From positions 1,102,501 through 1,166,500 of the forward strand of contig NZ_SAUF01000001.1 in the NCBI RefSeq assembly GCF_004023665.1: a stretch of DNA of 64,000 nt. The letters run 5' to 3'. The stretch is from Afifella aestuarii (GTDB taxonomy: Bacteria; Pseudomonadota; Alphaproteobacteria; Rhizobiales; Afifellaceae). Shown one piece after another: positions 38,499 through 48,011 of the stretch. The notes under the pieces are model-generated. The model was not told where the DNA came from. It saw nothing but the letters and a program-made list of their open reading frames with translations, and searched no databases. Every line of letters starts with the position of its first letter. The stretch's first letter is position 1. A program made the position numbers and the translations under genes.

Positions 38499-38876
38499 AT
38501 GTCTGGAGATCCTTTGAAGGATATGCAGGAAAAGCTGAACGAGACTTCCACGCACGAGGATGATTTCACTGTGGAGGTGTCGGCAGGGCAGGGCGAGACT
38601 TTTGGCACCGGCCGCAATCTGGAATCCGTCATGCGGATTCCCGTGCTGATGCAGGTCGTGCTCGGCTCCGCACGTATGCCCGTTGCCAATCTCATGAAGC
38701 TTGGTCGAGGAGCCATCGTGCCGCTCGATCACCGCGTCGGCGAACCTGTCGAAGTGGTCGTCAATGGTCGCGTCATTGCCCGCGGCGAAGTGGTGGTCGT
38801 CGAAGACGACAATTCCCGCTTTGGTGTGTCGCTGACCGAGATTGTTGGTCCGGCTGGCGCCGAGCTGACGAACTAA
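38499..38876 (+). CDS. fliN: Flagellar motor switch protein FliN
   Basis: FliN (125 residues) has a disordered first 40 residues and a SpoA domain: VMRIPVLMQVVLGSARMPVANLMKLGRGAIVPLDH, then VVVNGRVIARGEVVVVEDDN. It builds the lower C ring with FliM and docks FliH. ATG 38499 is preceded by GAGAGGAG. Ten bases separate its stop from fliG. Confidence 0.95.
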   Translation: MSGDPLKDMQEKLNETSTHEDDFTVEVSAGQGETFGTGRNLESVMRIPVLMQVVLGSARMPVANLMKLGRGAIVPLDHRVGEPVEVVVNGRVIARGEVVVVEDDNSRFGVSLTEIVGPAGAELTN

Positions 38877-38886
38877 GCAGGGCGAG

Positions 38887-39915
38887 ATGGCAGCCACCGC
38901 AAACAAGCCGCCTGCGCCGCGTCCTCTTCAGGGGCCGGACCGGGTCGCCGCGCTACTCATGGCGATGGGCAAGCCCGCGGCTGCCCGCGTGATGAAGCAT
39001 TTTGATCCGGAGGAGATCAAAATCATCACGCGCTCCGTGGCGACGCTGAAATCTGTTCCGCCTCAGCAGATCGAACAGCTGATCGAGGAGTTCGCCTCGA
39101 ACTTCCTGAACGGCGCTCAGCTCGTGGGTACGACGGGGGAAGTAGAAAAGCTTCTGGAAGGTGTTCTGCCTCCCGATCAGATCGGCGAGATCATGGCCGA
39201 CGTCATGGGCAATGCCAGTCGCTCCATCTGGGATCGCATGTCCAATGTCTCGGAAAACCTGATCGCTGCCTACATTCTGAAGGAGCATCCACAGACGGCG
39301 GCACTTATCCTCTCGAAGGTGAAGCCGACTTGCGCGGCGAAGGTCATGGGGCATTTGCCGCCGGATCGCCGAAATGAAGTCATGCGTCGCATGCTCGGCT
39401 TCAAGCCGATGGTGGACGAGACGATGCGTATCATTGAACGCGTCGTGCACGAAGACTTCATGACCAATCTGTCCCGAAATCAGGGTGCGGATCCGCACGC
39501 CAAGATGGCCGATATCGTCAATAAGATGGAGCGCGATCACATGGAAGACGTGCTCAACAGCCTATCGGAATCGCGGCCGAAATCTGCGGAGATCTTGAAA
39601 AGCCTGTTGTTCACTTTCGACGATATCTCGAAGCTCACGCCGAAGGCGCGGACTGCTCTCTTCGACCGCGCACCGACCGACAAGGTGGTGATGTCGCTCA
39701 AGGGCACCGATGCGGAATTCCGTGAGATCATTCTCTCCTCCTTGTCCTCGCGCGTGCGGCGCATGGTCGAGCAGGAACTCAGCAGCAGTGAACCGGCCCC
39801 GCATCGTGAGGTCACGGATGCTCGCCGTGTAATTACCGACATGGCTCTCGATATGGCAGGAAAGGGTGAGATCGACCTCAATTCCGACAACGAGGAAGAC
39901 GCCTACGTCATGTAG
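38887..39915 (+). CDS. fliG: Flagellar motor switch protein FliG
   Basis: FliG (342 residues) couples the C ring to the MS ring and the stator. The N-terminal domain starts AALLMAMGKPAAARVMKHF, the middle and C-terminal ARM-like repeats follow (HPQTAALILSKVKP), and the torque-generating C-terminal domain shows the charged helix region (KVVMSLKGTDAEFREIILSSLSSR). ATG 38887 follows a GGGCGAG. Confidence 0.95.
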   Translation: MAATANKPPAPRPLQGPDRVAALLMAMGKPAAARVMKHFDPEEIKIITRSVATLKSVPPQQIEQLIEEFASNFLNGAQLVGTTGEVEKLLEGVLPPDQIGEIMADVMGNASRSIWDRMSNVSENLIAAYILKEHPQTAALILSKVKPTCAAKVMGHLPPDRRNEVMRRMLGFKPMVDETMRIIERVVHEDFMTNLSRNQGADPHAKMADIVNKMERDHMEDVLNSLSESRPKSAEILKSLLFTFDDISKLTPKARTALFDRAPTDKVVMSLKGTDAEFREIILSSLSSRVRRMVEQELSSSEPAPHREVTDARRVITDMALDMAGKGEIDLNSDNEEDAYVM

Positions 39916-39926
39916 GCGCACTCGCT

Positions 39927-41012
39927 ATGTCGGAGAAGCCGGACAAGGACAGCCAAACCGAGGAGCCGACAGAGAAGAAAATCTCGGATGCGGTGGAGAA
40001 GGGCAATACGCCGCATTCGCGTGAAGCGGCGATCTTTACCTCGATACTTGCGATCCTCATCATCATGACGCTGCTGATCCAGGGCGCAGCCCGCGATCTC
40101 AGCGCTATCTTGATGCACTTCATCGACAATCCGGGAGGTTTTTCTCTTTCGAACGGGACAGAGGCGACGCTCTTTCTTTGGCGCGTCGCCTGGGATTGCG
40201 GGCGCCTCATCCTGCCGGCCATCTTCGTTCTGGCGCTCTTCGGTATCGCTGCTTCACTCTTTCAGAACGTGCCGAGCCTCGTTCTTGAGCGCATCCGTCC
40301 GCAATGGTCGCGCATATCGCCTGCTGCTGGATGGAAGAAGATTTTCGGCAAACAGGGCGCCGTCGAGTTCCTGAAAGCGCTTTTCAAAGTCACGGCTGTG
40401 GGCATCACGTGCCTACTCGTCATCAACGCGGACCAGAACGCCCTCATGAGCGCCATGTACAGCGACCCGACCCTGGTTCCGCAATTGATCCTTTCGATCT
40501 CCGTGCGCCTTGTTTCCACCATTTGTGTGGCCACTATTGTGCTCGTGGGCGCCGATATCGTCTGGTCGCGCGTGCGCTGGCGCAACGATCTCAGAATGAC
40601 ACGTCAGGAGCTCAAGGAGGAATTCAAGCAGGCGGAAGGGGACCCGATTGTGAAGGGGCGCTTGCGGGCGATCGCACGTGAACGCGCCAAGCGCCGGATG
40701 ATGGCGGAAGTGCCACGTGCCACGCTCATCATCGCCAATCCGACCCATTTCGCCATTGCTATACGCTATGAGCGTGCCGAGGGCGGAGCCCCTTTGGTCA
40801 TCGCAAAGGGAGCCGATTTGGTGGCGCTAAAGATCCGCGAAATCGCGACCGAGCACAATGTTCCGATCATCGAGGACAAACCATTGGCCCGCGCAATGTA
40901 CGATGCTGTGGAAGTCGACCAGTTCATTCCGTCGGAGTTTTATGTCGCCGTCGCGAAACTCCTCCATTATATCTATTCGCGTGAGAGTAATGCACATCAC
41001 CACTCAGCGTAG
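39927..41012 (+). CDS. flhB: Flagellar export switch protein FlhB
   Basis: FlhB (361 residues) controls the export switch from hook to filament substrates. Four membrane helices span about 30-215. The cytoplasmic domain has the autocleavage motif N271-P272-T273-H274. It is the last of the motA-fliM-fliN-fliG-flhB set and is overlapped at its 3-prime end by the next gene. Confidence 0.97.
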   Translation: MSEKPDKDSQTEEPTEKKISDAVEKGNTPHSREAAIFTSILAILIIMTLLIQGAARDLSAILMHFIDNPGGFSLSNGTEATLFLWRVAWDCGRLILPAIFVLALFGIAASLFQNVPSLVLERIRPQWSRISPAAGWKKIFGKQGAVEFLKALFKVTAVGITCLLVINADQNALMSAMYSDPTLVPQLILSISVRLVSTICVATIVLVGADIVWSRVRWRNDLRMTRQELKEEFKQAEGDPIVKGRLRAIARERAKRRMMAEVPRATLIIANPTHFAIAIRYERAEGGAPLVIAKGADLVALKIREIATEHNVPIIEDKPLARAMYDAVEVDQFIPSEFYVAVAKLLHYIYSRESNAHHHSA

Positions 41013-41442
41013 AGTGATCGAACGGTGCCCGGAGAACGAGCAGGACTTCCTATCCTGCGAGAAAGCTCTCGCGGAGGCGTTGAAGCCGTTCATGGCGGAA
41101 TTCTACCTCATCAACGCCGGCGTGATGGCCTACTACATCTACGCGGAGCGTGAGGCGAATATCCGTGATATCGTCGATTCCTCGGCTGAAATGCTGCGGC
41201 GCCCAGAGCTTTTGCGCTACGCGCGGCAGGCAGCCGTGCAGTTCGATTGGCACAATGCTTTCGCCATCGCCATCCGGATGGAATTCGTCCAAGACAAGGT
41301 CACGGCCTTGTTCGATCTCGTTTTCAACACCGATTATGTCGGCCTCGACATCCTCTCCATCGTTTTTCACGGAGAAGGGGATGAGAATTTCTGTGAGCGT
41401 TTCCGTCAGGCTGTCGCCGACCTGACCCGCAACGACGCCTGA
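40990..41442 (+). CDS. Conserved-looking hypothetical protein downstream of flhB
   Basis: Protein of 150 residues, soluble, with no signal peptide. I do not recognise the family. It begins at ATG 40990 (GTG 40981 is possible), overlapping the flhB end by 23 bases, which suggests translational coupling. The sequence is acidic and aromatic (FYLINAGVMAYYIYAERE, then a cluster of FD/FN residues), with helical character. A hairpin follows its stop. By position it may assist the export gate or the motor, but that is inference only. Confidence 0.7.
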   Translation: MHITTQRRVIERCPENEQDFLSCEKALAEALKPFMAEFYLINAGVMAYYIYAEREANIRDIVDSSAEMLRRPELLRYARQAAVQFDWHNAFAIAIRMEFVQDKVTALFDLVFNTDYVGLDILSIVFHGEGDENFCERFRQAVADLTRNDA

Positions 41443-41448
41443 CGAAAG

Positions 41449-41464
41449 GCGGCACCTGCCGCCA
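41449..41464 (+). terminator. Possible weak terminator upstream of flgB
   Basis: GGCGGC (41449-41454) and GCCGCC (41459-41464) flank an ACCT loop, 7 bases after the preceding stop. No strong T-run follows (ATTCCCTTTCG). It could be an attenuator between the motA-flhB set and the flgB-fliP set rather than a full terminator. Confidence 0.4.
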
Positions 41465-41531
41465 TTCCCTTTCGCTTCCCACGCCAGCTTCGGGCAAGGC
41501 TCGATGTCTAGCTAGGTCGCGTAGAGCGAAA

Positions 41532-41537
41532 GGGAGG
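41532..41537 (+). promoter_or_regulatory. Ribosome binding site deciding the TTG start of flgB
   Basis: GGGAGG lies 6 bases before TTG 41544. It makes the TTG credible as the flgB start, since no ATG with a comparable site precedes the conserved FlgB N-terminus. Confidence 0.75.
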
Positions 41538-41543
41538 TTCCTC

Positions 41544-41927
41544 TTGCAGCCCGTTCATTTATTTGATCTCGCTGCCCGTCAGGCGCAATGGGCGTCGGTC
41601 CGGCAGTCGCTGATCGCTGGCAATATTGCCAATGCCAATACACCGGGATACGTCGCCAGGGATATCGAGCCTTTCTCCAAGATCTTGGATTCCACGCATC
41701 TTGAGATGACGCGCACCGCGTCGGGCCACGTCGATACCTCCGGTACGTCTCTTGAGACCGGCAAGATCAAGCCTGAGGATAGCTGGGATGTCAGCTTCTC
41801 CGGCAATTCCGTGAGCATTGATCAAGAACTGATCAAGGCGGGCGGGACCGAGCGCGCCTTCCAGCTCAATGCCAGCCTGGTGAAGGCCTTCCATCGCATG
41901 TTCCTAATGAGCGTGAGGTCGAGCTGA
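41544..41927 (+). CDS. flgB: Flagellar proximal rod protein FlgB
   Basis: Rod protein of 127 residues. The rod motif [17 protein letters not shown] is complete, and the C-terminal segment reaches a short helix ([17 protein letters not shown]). The start is a TTG with a strong Shine-Dalgarno 6 bases upstream. The stop overlaps the flgC start by one base (TGATG). Confidence 0.95.
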   Translation: MQPVHLFDLAARQAQWASVRQSLIAGNIANANTPGYVARDIEPFSKILDSTHLEMTRTASGHVDTSGTSLETGKIKPEDSWDVSFSGNSVSIDQELIKAGGTERAFQLNASLVKAFHRMFLMSVRSS

Positions 41928-42346
41928 TGATCGATCCACTCGCCAGCGCCTCCCAGATCGCGGCCTCGGGGCTCAGAGCCCAGTCGACCCGTCTCAGGAT
42001 CGTCGCCGAAAACCTCGCCAATGCGCAATCGACCGGTACGACACCCGGCGCCGATCCCTACGTGCGCAAGACCGTTTCTTTCGAGAGCGTGCTCGATCGC
42101 ACCATCGATGCTGCCAGCGTCAAGGTGAAAGCGCTCGGTGTCGATAACGCGCCGTTCCGGCTGGAGCATGATCCGAGCCACCCGGCGGCCGATGAAGACG
42201 GCAACGTCAAGATGCCGAACGTCAATCCGATCATCGAGATGGCCGACCTTCGCGAGACGACAAGGTCTTACGAAGCGAACCTGCAGGTGATTAAGCGGGT
42301 GCGCAACATGTTCTCCACCACGATCGATCTTTTGAGGAATAGTTGA
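41927..42346 (+). CDS. flgC: Flagellar proximal rod protein FlgC
   Basis: Rod protein of 139 residues with the N-terminal motif [13 protein letters not shown] and the C-terminal [29 protein letters not shown]. It is adjacent to FlgB in the rod. It is coupled to flgB and fliE through one-base overlaps. Confidence 0.96.
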   Translation: MIDPLASASQIAASGLRAQSTRLRIVAENLANAQSTGTTPGADPYVRKTVSFESVLDRTIDAASVKVKALGVDNAPFRLEHDPSHPAADEDGNVKMPNVNPIIEMADLRETTRSYEANLQVIKRVRNMFSTTIDLLRNS

Positions 42347-42669
42347 TGGTTTCTCCGGTTCAGTCGCTGTCCTTCATGGTCGACAGCGCGGCCTCTTTGA
42401 GCGGCACCCGCTCGACGGCCGCTACGCCCTCGGTCGCTGGTGCGGCGGGGGGAGCTGATTTCGGCAGCGTCCTCGCCAACATCTCGGGCGATGCGCTCAA
42501 CACTTTAAAGGCCGGCGAAGCCGCGGCCATCACGGGTATCAACGGCGGTATGCCTGTCCAGGATGTAGTTCAGGCCGTGATGGCGGCCGAGCAAACCCTG
42601 CAGGCGTCTCTGGCAATCCGCGACAAGGTCGTTGCGGCTTACCAGGAAATCAGCCGGATGCAGATCTAA
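42346..42669 (+). CDS. fliE: Flagellar MS-ring/rod junction protein FliE
   Basis: FliE (107 residues) connects the MS ring to the rod. The helical C-terminal segment [35 protein letters not shown] is characteristic. ATG 42346 overlaps the flgC stop (TGATG); the preceding TTG is not needed. Confidence 0.94.
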   Translation: MVSPVQSLSFMVDSAASLSGTRSTAATPSVAGAAGGADFGSVLANISGDALNTLKAGEAAAITGINGGMPVQDVVQAVMAAEQTLQASLAIRDKVVAAYQEISRMQI

Positions 42670-42679
42670 GGAGATTGAG

Positions 42680-43468
42680 ATGAGAGCGCTCGCAATCGCA
42701 GCGACCGGCATGGCTGCTCAGCAGATGAATGTCGAAGTCATCGCCAACAACGTCGCCAACATCAACACCACCTCCTTCAAGCGCGCCCGCGCCGAATTCT
42801 CCGATCTTCTCTACCAGACGGAGCGGACTGCGGGCGTTCCCAATGCGGGCGGTGGCAATCCCGTTCCGGAAGGTACCCGTATCGGGCTTGGTACGCGTAC
42901 GATCGGTGTGCGGAATCTCCATATTCAGGGTCCGCTCGGCCAGACCGGTAATCCGCTGGATCTCGCCATCAACGGCGGCGGCTGGTTTCAGATTACCAAC
43001 CCGGCAGGCGAGACGCTTTACACGCGTGCCGGCTCCTTCAACAAAGGTCCGAACGGCGAGCTCGTGACGATCGACGGTTACACCGTCGAGCCGGCCATGA
43101 CTTTTCCTGCTGATACAGTCGATATCACCGTGAACGAGTCTGGCGAAGTCTACGCGACTGTCGCAGGACAGGCCGATCCGCAGCTTCTGGGTCAGCTGAC
43201 GCTCGTCAATTTCGCAAATGATGCTGGGCTTGAGCCTCTCGGCAGCAATCTCTACCGCGAGACGACCGCTTCGGGTCAGCCGACCACCGGCGTTGCGACC
43301 GACCCGGGATTTGGCAAGATCAATCAGGGATATCTTGAAGGTTCCAACGTTGATCCGGTGAAAGAGATAACGGAACTGATCGCGGCCCAGCGTGCCTATG
43401 AGATGAACTCCAAGGTGATCCAGGCAGCCGACGACATGTCGGGCACGGTCTCCAAGGGCATTCGCTGA
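42680..43468 (+). CDS. flgG: Flagellar distal rod protein FlgG
   Basis: Distal rod protein of 262 residues. Start [19 protein letters not shown], motif [16 protein letters not shown] and the C-terminal [39 protein letters not shown] are typical. ATG 42680 follows AAGGAGATTGAG, an excellent ribosome site; the earlier in-frame start at 42632 lies within fliE. Confidence 0.97.
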   Translation: MRALAIAATGMAAQQMNVEVIANNVANINTTSFKRARAEFSDLLYQTERTAGVPNAGGGNPVPEGTRIGLGTRTIGVRNLHIQGPLGQTGNPLDLAINGGGWFQITNPAGETLYTRAGSFNKGPNGELVTIDGYTVEPAMTFPADTVDITVNESGEVYATVAGQADPQLLGQLTLVNFANDAGLEPLGSNLYRETTASGQPTTGVATDPGFGKINQGYLEGSNVDPVKEITELIAAQRAYEMNSKVIQAADDMSGTVSKGIR

Positions 43469-43476
43469 GCAAGCCG

Positions 43477-44007
43477 ATGATGGGGAGGAACTTCATCGGC
43501 CTTCGGCGTAAGGCAACGAACGCGCTCGCGCGTGCCGTTTCCGCCCGGCGCATTCTCGCTGCCTGCGCGTTTGTGTTCGCGGCGAGCGTTTCGGCTGCCG
43601 CTCAACAGCAGGCTCAGCCCTACGATCTCCTGCCTGTTCCCTCCGTCACCGTTTATCCGGGCGACGTGATCGATCGGGACATGCTGAAGGAGATGAACTT
43701 TCTGCCGAATACGCGTTCGCGATATCCGGTGGTCGACAATATCGACGCCCTCGTCGGCAAAGTGGCGCGCCGTACTCTCGTGCCGGAACGGCTCATCCCG
43801 TCCAACGCGGTGGAGGAGCCGGAAATCATCGCACGCGGCTCGCTCACGCGGGCGGTCTATCAATCCGGTGGGCTGTCGATGACGGCAGGCGTGCTCGCTC
43901 TCGAAGCAGGCTCTCTCGGAGATGTCATTCGCGTCCGCAATGTCGATTCCGGCCAGGTGATTGCCGGTGTCGTCCAGGCGGACGGAAGCGTGAAGGTGGG
44001 ACAATGA
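43477..44007 (+). CDS. flgA: P-ring assembly chaperone FlgA
   Basis: Periplasmic chaperone of 176 residues for FlgI. A long basic leader (1-27) precedes the hydrophobic core of a signal peptide (about 28-45, cleavage near AAA|QQQ). The SAF-like domain spans VTVYPGDVIDRDML and VRNVDSGQVIAGVVQADGSVKV at the end. The leader is longer than usual, and ATG 43480 is an alternative one codon on. The stop overlaps flgI by 4 bases. Confidence 0.9.
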   Translation: MMGRNFIGLRRKATNALARAVSARRILAACAFVFAASVSAAAQQQAQPYDLLPVPSVTVYPGDVIDRDMLKEMNFLPNTRSRYPVVDNIDALVGKVARRTLVPERLIPSNAVEEPEIIARGSLTRAVYQSGGLSMTAGVLALEAGSLGDVIRVRNVDSGQVIAGVVQADGSVKVGQ

Positions 44008-45173
44008 AAAGGCTTGCCGCCGTCCTTTGCGCTGTGGCGCTCGTTGCCGCCGACACAGTCTGGGCTGCAGATCTCGTCGGAAATGTGCCGATCGGCGATC
44101 CCAATCAGATTGCTGGTATCGATCCGTCCTCCGGAGCCCGCATCAAGGACATCACTACGGTTCAAGGCGTGCGGGAGAACCAGCTGATTGGCTACGGCCT
44201 TGTCATCGGCCTGCAAGGCACGGGCGATTCCATGCGCAATTCGCCCTTCACCGGCCAGGCACTGGAATCGATGCTCGATCGTCTTGGCATCAATGTGAGC
44301 GGCGCGGCCCTTCGTGCGCGCAACGTCGCCGGTGTGACCGTGACCGCCAATCTGCCAGCCTTCGCTGGGCGCGGTGGTGAGATCGACGTGAACGTCGCGT
44401 CTATTGGTGATGCAACCTCACTTAAAGGCGGTACCTTGTTGATGACGCCACTCTCAGCCGGCGATGGTGAGGTTTACGCCGTCGCACAGGGGCCTGTTGC
44501 GGTCTCCGGCATCAGCGTGGGCGGAGAGGCTGAGACTGTGACGCAGGGTGTTCCGACGGTCGGTCGGATTCCGAACGGAGCGATCGTGGAGCGTGAAGTT
44601 CCGGGCTCGATGGAAGACCTCGGCGAGCTCGTTCTCGTGCTCAACAATCCGGACTTTAAGACCGCTGCGATGATGGCCGATGCGGTCAATGCCTATACGA
44701 GCCGTCAATTCGGGCGCCCGTTAGCCGTCGAACGCGATTTGAGGAGTGTCGCCGTCCGCAGGCCCGCTGGCGTCACCTCTGCTCGCTTCATGGCCGCGAT
44801 CGGGCAGCTGCGAGTTGCTCCGGATACCCCCGCGCGCGTCGTCGTCGATCAGCGCACCGGCACGGTCGTCATCGGCTCCAATGTTCAGATCTCACAGGTT
44901 GCCCTGACTCATGGCAATCTCACTGTGCGGGTTACCGAGATGCCTCAGGTATCGCAGCCGGAGCCCTTCAGCGACGGACAGACGGTAGTGACGCCGTTGA
45001 CCCAGGTCGACGCCACCGAAGAGGAAGGTCATCTCGCCATCATCGGCGGGACCGATCTGAAGACTCTGGTGCATGGGCTCAACCAGATCGGGCTGAAACC
45101 GAGCGATATCATCGCGATCCTTCAAGCGATCAAAACTTCTGGTGCGCTTCAGGGCGAACTCATCGTCCAGTAG
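44004..45173 (+). CDS. flgI: Flagellar P-ring protein FlgI
   Basis: P-ring protein of 389 residues with a signal peptide (1-22), then the family segment ARIKDITTVQGVRENQLIGYGLVIGLQGTGD and the closing LVHGLNQIGLKPSDIIAILQAIKTSGALQGELIVQ. It forms the ring in the peptidoglycan layer around the distal rod and is assisted by FlgA, encoded immediately upstream with an ATGA overlap. Confidence 0.97.
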   Translation: MKRLAAVLCAVALVAADTVWAADLVGNVPIGDPNQIAGIDPSSGARIKDITTVQGVRENQLIGYGLVIGLQGTGDSMRNSPFTGQALESMLDRLGINVSGAALRARNVAGVTVTANLPAFAGRGGEIDVNVASIGDATSLKGGTLLMTPLSAGDGEVYAVAQGPVAVSGISVGGEAETVTQGVPTVGRIPNGAIVEREVPGSMEDLGELVLVLNNPDFKTAAMMADAVNAYTSRQFGRPLAVERDLRSVAVRRPAGVTSARFMAAIGQLRVAPDTPARVVVDQRTGTVVIGSNVQISQVALTHGNLTVRVTEMPQVSQPEPFSDGQTVVTPLTQVDATEEEGHLAIIGGTDLKTLVHGLNQIGLKPSDIIAILQAIKTSGALQGELIVQ

Positions 45174-45238
45174 CACAGATTGTCGGGCACCCAGCCGGAC
45201 CCGGCCCTTGAGAAAAATCTGGAGAAAGGCAGCCGAAG

Positions 45239-45904
45239 ATGAGCACGCCTGTCCGAGAATTGCGTAAGTCGATTGCCTGTCTGCTGGCAACGAGCGCCTT
45301 GATTTTGGTTCCTGCTTTCGCCAAGGCGCAGATGTCGGACGCTGCGCAACAGGCGCAGGATATAGCCAACGTCCTGCCCATTCCGTTGGATGCGGAACCA
45401 CCTGCGACCGGGGCGGTCGCGGGGGATGCCAATGCGGCTTCCGTTCTACAGACTGAGCCGGACCCTGCGCCTGCGCAGACCACGGCAGCTGTGCAGTCTG
45501 AAAATGCGCGGCAGTATTGCAGCAACATCACCGACGAGGCCACGGATGCGCGCTATGCGCGCCAGGTCGCTGCTCTGAAGAAGCTCGAGGAAGACGTCAA
45601 TGGACGTATCGAAGCTCTCGAAAAGAAGCGTGCGGAATATGAGGAATGGCTGAAACGCCGCGAGGACTTCCTACGCAAGGCTGAGGAAAGCGTCGTCGCG
45701 ATATTCACGCAAATGCGCCCCGATGCAGCGTCTCAGCAGATGGCTGTGATGGCGCCGGCCGCTGCGGCCGCGATATTGGTCAAGCTCAAGCCTCGCAGCG
45801 CGAGCGCGATCTTGAACGAGATGGAGCCAATCAAGGCGGCGCAGCTCACGACTACAATGGCAGGGCTCGCAAGAGCGAGTGATGAGGCGAAAAATCCGGG
45901 ATGA
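45239..45904 (+). CDS. motE: MotE-like chaperone for the stator protein MotC
   Basis: Exported protein of 221 residues with a signal peptide (cleavage near AFAKA|Q). A central coiled coil (about 105-150) is followed by a MgtE-N-like helical domain (AAAILVKLKPRSASAILNEMEPIKAAQL). In Sinorhizobium meliloti MotE sits between flgI and flgH and stabilises periplasmic MotC; position and layout are the same here. The stop overlaps flgH by 4 bases. Confidence 0.88.
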   Translation: MSTPVRELRKSIACLLATSALILVPAFAKAQMSDAAQQAQDIANVLPIPLDAEPPATGAVAGDANAASVLQTEPDPAPAQTTAAVQSENARQYCSNITDEATDARYARQVAALKKLEEDVNGRIEALEKKRAEYEEWLKRREDFLRKAEESVVAIFTQMRPDAASQQMAVMAPAAAAAILVKLKPRSASAILNEMEPIKAAQLTTTMAGLARASDEAKNPG

Positions 45905-46611
45905 AAAAGATCTGCACAATCGCGGTGCTGCTCGTCATGGGCGGCTGCGCTGCACGTGACAACATCATCACCGGTCCCGAGCTAAGCCCGGTGGGCGAGG
46001 GGATCGTTGTGAACCGCCAGCCTCTGCCCGTCAGTTTCGTCGAGCCGGAGCCGAAGACGTTCCAGTCGCTTTGGAGTGGAAAAAAACAAGTCCTCTTCAC
46101 TGATCGTAAGGCACGGCAGGTGGGCGATGTCATCACGGTCAATATTCAGATCAACGACAAGGCCCAATTTGACAACCAAAGTGACCGGTCGCGAGATTCG
46201 AAGTCCGATCTGAGCTTTGGCGGATTTCTCGGCTTCGGCGGCTTCAACGTCGAAAATGAATCCGGTGAGGCCTCCGGTGGTCTCAATGTTGCGTCAAAGA
46301 CGTCGACCAAGGGTGAGGGTTCAATCGATCGCTCGGAAAAGCTGCGTTTGTCGATCGCAGCGCTGGTCACCGAGGAATTGCCGAACGGCAATCTGATGAT
46401 CAGCGGTTCACAGGAGGTGAAAGTCAACAACGAGGTCCGCGTGCTCAACATCGCCGGCATCGTCAGACTTTCCGACATCTCCACGGATAATTCTGTCTCC
46501 TATGACAAGATCGCGGAGGCACGCATCTCCTATGGCGGCCGCGGCCGAATTTCCGACATGCAGCAGCCGGCCTGGGGCCAGCGGATTTACGACAAAGTGG
46601 TGCCTTTCTGA
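45901..46611 (+). CDS. flgH: Flagellar L-ring lipoprotein FlgH
   Basis: L-ring protein of 236 residues. The lipoprotein signal ends in the lipobox VMGGC (Cys16), giving an outer-membrane anchored protein. The family region ARQVGDVITVNIQINDKAQF and the C-terminal SYGGRGRISDMQQPAWGQRIYD are clear. Coupled to motE upstream (4-base overlap) and fliL downstream (one-base overlap). Confidence 0.97.
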   Translation: MKKICTIAVLLVMGGCAARDNIITGPELSPVGEGIVVNRQPLPVSFVEPEPKTFQSLWSGKKQVLFTDRKARQVGDVITVNIQINDKAQFDNQSDRSRDSKSDLSFGGFLGFGGFNVENESGEASGGLNVASKTSTKGEGSIDRSEKLRLSIAALVTEELPNGNLMISGSQEVKVNNEVRVLNIAGIVRLSDISTDNSVSYDKIAEARISYGGRGRISDMQQPAWGQRIYDKVVPF

Positions 46612-47129
46612 TGAGCGACGCATCCATGGCTTTGGCCGACGATGTCGGTGAGGAGGTGGCGCCCAAGAAAAAGGGCTCCTTCCTGATGGGCCTTCTTGGC
46701 GTGCTTGCTGTGACGCTGCTTGCCGGCGGAGCTGGCGGGGGCCTAGGGATCTATCTGGCTGGCGCTATCGAAGCGACGGTTGCCGAGAAGCTCAAGGACA
46801 AGCCGGAAGACGAGCCGCAGCTGCTCTATTCCGGAGACATGGTGTTGCAGCCGGTCGGTCCGGTCGTCGTGAACGTGGCCGATCCTGCGGATGTCTGGAT
46901 TCGCCTCGAGACCGCGATCGTGTTTCCAAACGGCGCTCTTGAAAATCCCGAAGTCACAGCCGGGGAGATCCGCGAGGACATCATGGCCCTTGTGCGGACC
47001 ATGCCTCTGTCGCAGCTCCAAGGCCCGAGTGCATTGCAGCACTTACGCGATGATCTCAACGATCGTGCCGCCGTAAGGACCGACGGTAAGGTGAGTGAGC
47101 TGATCATCGAGACGATGGTCGTTCAATAA
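46611..47129 (+). CDS. fliL: Flagellar basal body-associated protein FliL
   Basis: FliL (172 residues) has a cytoplasmic head, a single membrane helix (about 24-46, Gly-rich) and a periplasmic domain beginning near MVLQPVGPVVVNVADPADVWIRLETAIVF. It surrounds and supports the stator. Position between flgH and fliP is the rhizobial order. Confidence 0.92.
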   Translation: MSDASMALADDVGEEVAPKKKGSFLMGLLGVLAVTLLAGGAGGGLGIYLAGAIEATVAEKLKDKPEDEPQLLYSGDMVLQPVGPVVVNVADPADVWIRLETAIVFPNGALENPEVTAGEIREDIMALVRTMPLSQLQGPSALQHLRDDLNDRAAVRTDGKVSELIIETMVVQ

Positions 47130-47167
47130 ACACCAATGGCGGTTTTCCGCCTTGTGAGACAGTTTCG

Positions 47168-47947
47168 ATGAAGCGCTTGTTCTTCGCTCTTTTGCTGGTG
47201 CCCTTCCTGGGGGTTGCGGCCCATGCACAAGTACCCGACCTGGAGAGCCTCATCCCTTCTGGCGATGCGGCGGCGACCGGCCGCATCGTGCAGCTCGTCG
47301 CTATTTTGACAGTGCTCTCGATTGCGCCGGGCCTCCTCATCATGGTGACGAGCTTCACGCGCTTCATCATCGCTCTGTCGTTTCTGCGCTCCGGCCTAGG
47401 CCTGCAGGGCACGCCAGGCAATCTCGTCTTGATCAGCCTGTCGCTGTTCATGACCTTCTATGTGATGGGGCCGACTCTCGATCGGGCCTGGACCGAGGGC
47501 CTTCAGCCGCTCACAAACAATGAAATCACCGAACAAGAAGCGTTCGAACGGATCACCGATCCATTCCACGATTTCATGCTGACGCAGGTCCGACCGAAAG
47601 ATCTTCAACTTTTCGCCGATCTGTCCGCTAGCAAGCCTGGGGCGGAAGAGGGGGCGGAGCTGGCGCTTCCGGAGACGGGAGCGGACGCGACACAAGCGGA
47701 ATCCGTGCCGTTGCGTGTTCTCATTCCCGCTTTCATGATCTCTGAGCTACGGCGTGGCTTTGAAATCGGTTTCTTGATCGTTCTGCCATTCTTGGTGATC
47801 GACATGATCGTCGCCACGCTCGTCATGTCCATGGGCATGATGATGATGCCGCCGGCGGTCATCGCTTTGCCCTTTAAGATCCTGTTTTTCGTTCTGATCG
47901 ACGGCTGGAATCTGTTGGTCGGAGGGCTGGTTCGTTCGTTCTTCTGA
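47168..47947 (+). CDS. fliP: Flagellar export gate protein FliP
   Basis: FliP (259 residues) starts with a signal peptide (cleavage near AHA|Q) and has about four further membrane segments. Family signatures are FTRFIIALSFLRSGLGLQGTP and the C-terminal FEIGFLIVLPFLVIDMIVATLVMSMGMMMMPP. It completes the FliPQR pore with the gene products at 28048 and 25163. No fliO is visible, as usual in alphaproteobacteria. Confidence 0.97.
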   Translation: MKRLFFALLLVPFLGVAAHAQVPDLESLIPSGDAAATGRIVQLVAILTVLSIAPGLLIMVTSFTRFIIALSFLRSGLGLQGTPGNLVLISLSLFMTFYVMGPTLDRAWTEGLQPLTNNEITEQEAFERITDPFHDFMLTQVRPKDLQLFADLSASKPGAEEGAELALPETGADATQAESVPLRVLIPAFMISELRRGFEIGFLIVLPFLVIDMIVATLVMSMGMMMMPPAVIALPFKILFFVLIDGWNLLVGGLVRSFF

Positions 47948-47956
47948 CCTTTAGAC

Positions 47957-48002
47957 ATCGAAGTCGTTTCGAAATGCTCAGAAAATTAACCGCGACTTCG
48001 AT
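47957..48002. repeat. 10-bp inverted repeat after fliP
   Basis: ATCGAAGTCG (47957-47966) and CGACTTCGAT (47993-48002) are perfect inverted copies separated by 26 bases. It lies 10 bases after the fliP stop. The wide loop and lack of a T-run make a terminator doubtful; a regulator site or processing hairpin is as likely. Confidence 0.5.
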
Positions 48003-48011
48003 CAAACCGAT

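Noticed and set aside
41449-41464. Hairpin before flgB as a strong operon terminator
   Set aside because: Only a 6-bp stem with no T-run; kept as a weak feature, not as proof of an operon boundary.
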